DNA of 5,945 nt. Origin: an uncultured Clostridium sp. (GTDB lineage: Bacteria > Bacillota > Clostridia > TANB77 > CAG-508). Shown here piece by piece: positions 5,528-5,945 of this stretch. Made by a program: the position numbers and the translations under genes. Position 1 is the first letter of the stretch. Each line of letters starts with the position of its first letter. Where the stretch lies: positions 1-5,945 of the forward strand of contig CANRXN010000073.1 in NCBI GenBank assembly GCA_947643945.1, read 5' to 3'. Below the pieces are notes generated by a model. It had not been told where the DNA came from. It saw only the letters and a list, made by a program, of their open reading frames with translations, and searched no databases.

Positions 5528-5591
5528 GTCCCCACTGGTTCCGGGTTTAAACGGGGACACCGTCCCCACTGGTTCCGGGTTTAAATGGGGA
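5528..5591. repeat. 34-bp-period tandem repeat of GTCCCC...GGGGAC units (REP-like)
   Basis: Two 30-base copies (5528-5557 and 5562-5591) differ at a single base (C/T near the end) and repeat with a 34-base period. Each begins GTCCCCACTGGTTCC and ends GGGGA after a GTTTAAA stretch, so the ends are inverted and each copy can fold. The junction GGGGACACCGTCCCC (5553-5567) is a perfect 6-bp palindrome with a 3-base centre. The G+C content is far above the surroundings. The GGGGACGGTGTCCCC arrangement (minus-strand reading) is like short intergenic repeats I associate with RAYT transposases in Firmicutes. No transposase is present, so the class is inferred. Confidence 0.7.
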
Positions 5592-5619
5592 TATTATTTT
5601 TCTATTATGATAAGAAGTC

Positions 5620-5691
5620 TCAAAATAATGATACTGATTTTCCTGCTCTAGGAGGTCCTATAATAATAATGTTCTTCATATCTACTGTCAT
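5620..5691 (-). pseudogene. truncated start of a P-loop NTPase/kinase-like gene
   Basis: On the minus strand the ATG at 5679 opens MKNIIIIGPPRAGKSVSLF and then a TGA; an in-frame ATG at 5691 would add MTVD. The sequence is a beta strand followed by a complete Walker A motif, GPPRAGKS. This is the usual N-terminus of small P-loop ATPases and nucleotide-kinase-like proteins. AAAGG lies just upstream, 13 bases before 5679 and 1 base before 5691. After the stop, 28 bases lead into the tandem repeat, and no continuation of the protein is seen in any frame before acpS. I read it as the surviving 5' end of a deleted or disrupted gene. A functional 19-23-residue peptide seems unlikely. The precise family cannot be told from so short a piece. 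Confidence 0.6.
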
Positions 5692-5802
5692 TCCTTTCTT
5701 AAGGTACAAATCAGCATGAATAATTTACATTTTTCGTTAATTATTCAACCTTTTTTCTCTTCTTTTTTGCAACTTTCCACTCCCTATCAATTTTCCATGT
5801 TC

Positions 5803-5945
5803 CTAATTCTTAGTTAAAAGAACAAAATTTAGTAAGTTCATTAGAAGAGAGATTCCCAATACAATCGCCAAAATAATTGTAGTTTTTCTTTCCTTTTCAA
5901 AGTTTAATTCTTTATACAAAATATCATACTTGTCTTTCACTTCGT
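5803..5945 (-). CDS. C-terminal part of an unidentified protein ending in a membrane helix
   Basis: Only the last 46 codons are visible, entering from the right edge and ending in TAG at 5805-5803. The reading is a charged stretch (EVKDKYDILYKELNFEKERK), probably helical, and then a hydrophobic segment of about 22 residues (TTIILAIVLGISLLMNLLNF). It closes with the short tail VLLTKN. This looks like a protein anchored by a C-terminal membrane helix. I do not recognise the family. The other two minus-strand frames hit stops at once, and the composition switches cleanly from charged to hydrophobic, which supports a true frame. No ribosome site or start can be judged. Confidence 0.5.
   Translation of the reverse strand, partial: EVKDKYDILYKELNFEKERKTTIILAIVLGISLLMNLLNFVLLTKN

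Larger units (their letters stand above)
5486..5802. other. 317-base region without an intact gene upstream of acpS
   Basis: It contains the acpS ribosome site, the 34-bp tandem repeat (5528-5591) and a truncated P-loop coding start (5620-5691). It also holds an AT-only inverted repeat, GAATAATT (5718-5725)/AATTATTC (5739-5746), with a 13-base loop. On the minus strand TTGAAT (5748-5743), 17 bases, AATTAT (5725-5720) is a weak promoter candidate overlapping that inverted repeat. The stretch 5747-5802 shows nothing I can name. Confidence 0.5.

Noticed and set aside
5528..5591. CRISPR array
   Set aside because: There are only two units, separated by 4 bases rather than by unique spacers of 25-40 bases, and no cas genes are present.
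5620..5622. TGA read as tryptophan (code 4) in the P-loop remnant
   Set aside because: Intact genes here use TGG for Trp and stop at TAA/TAG. The remnant frame also meets TAA and TAG a few codons later.
5355..5651. Plus-strand frame across the 5' part of acpS and the tandem repeat
   Set aside because: It is antisense to the conserved AcpS N-terminus, and the rest is a translation of the repeat.

Overview
This is an AT-rich stretch of bacterial chromosome, most likely from a low-G+C Firmicute of the Clostridia type. The supporting signs are strong AAGGAGG-type ribosome binding sites, TTGACA/TATAAT-like promoters, TGG for tryptophan with TAA/TAG stops, and the gene set (a DUF348/G5/3D wall protein, a LemA-HtpX pair, a YtvI-like AI-2E family membrane protein). 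I cannot place it at genus level. The content is mainly housekeeping. I find no RNA gene, CRISPR array, phage, transposase or complete insertion sequence.

Left part, minus strand: the N-terminal end of an AI-2E family membrane protein runs off the left edge. Upstream of it is xth, an exonuclease III/AP endonuclease of base-excision repair. Further upstream is a membrane-anchored 3D-domain wall protein with its own good sigma-A-type promoter and a downstream intrinsic terminator (1225-1260). Short REP-like repeats with a GGGACA core sit between xth and the AI-2E gene, and again just after the 3D gene.

Centre: a 345-base divergent intergenic region separates the 3D gene (leftward) from lemA-htpX (rightward). 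Besides promoters it holds two near-identical 14-bp operator-like sites in opposite orientation plus smaller palindromes, just upstream of the lemA promoter. LemA and HtpX, a membrane protein and a membrane zinc protease, are a frequent pair linked to membrane-protein quality control. A hairpin separates them and may set their relative expression.

Right part, minus strand: acpS (phosphopantetheinyl transfer to acyl carrier protein) is followed by tatD (metal-dependent DNase/hydrolase), with a 12-bp hairpin between them. Upstream of acpS is a 34-bp tandem repeat built of GTCCCC...GGGGAC units. Just beyond it is the first 19-23 codons of a P-loop NTPase that stop dead, apparently a gene remnant. 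At the right edge is the C-terminus of an unidentified protein ending in a membrane helix.

The less ordinary content is in the non-coding DNA: the dispersed REP-like family at three loci, the truncated kinase-like start beside one copy, and the operator cluster upstream of lemA.
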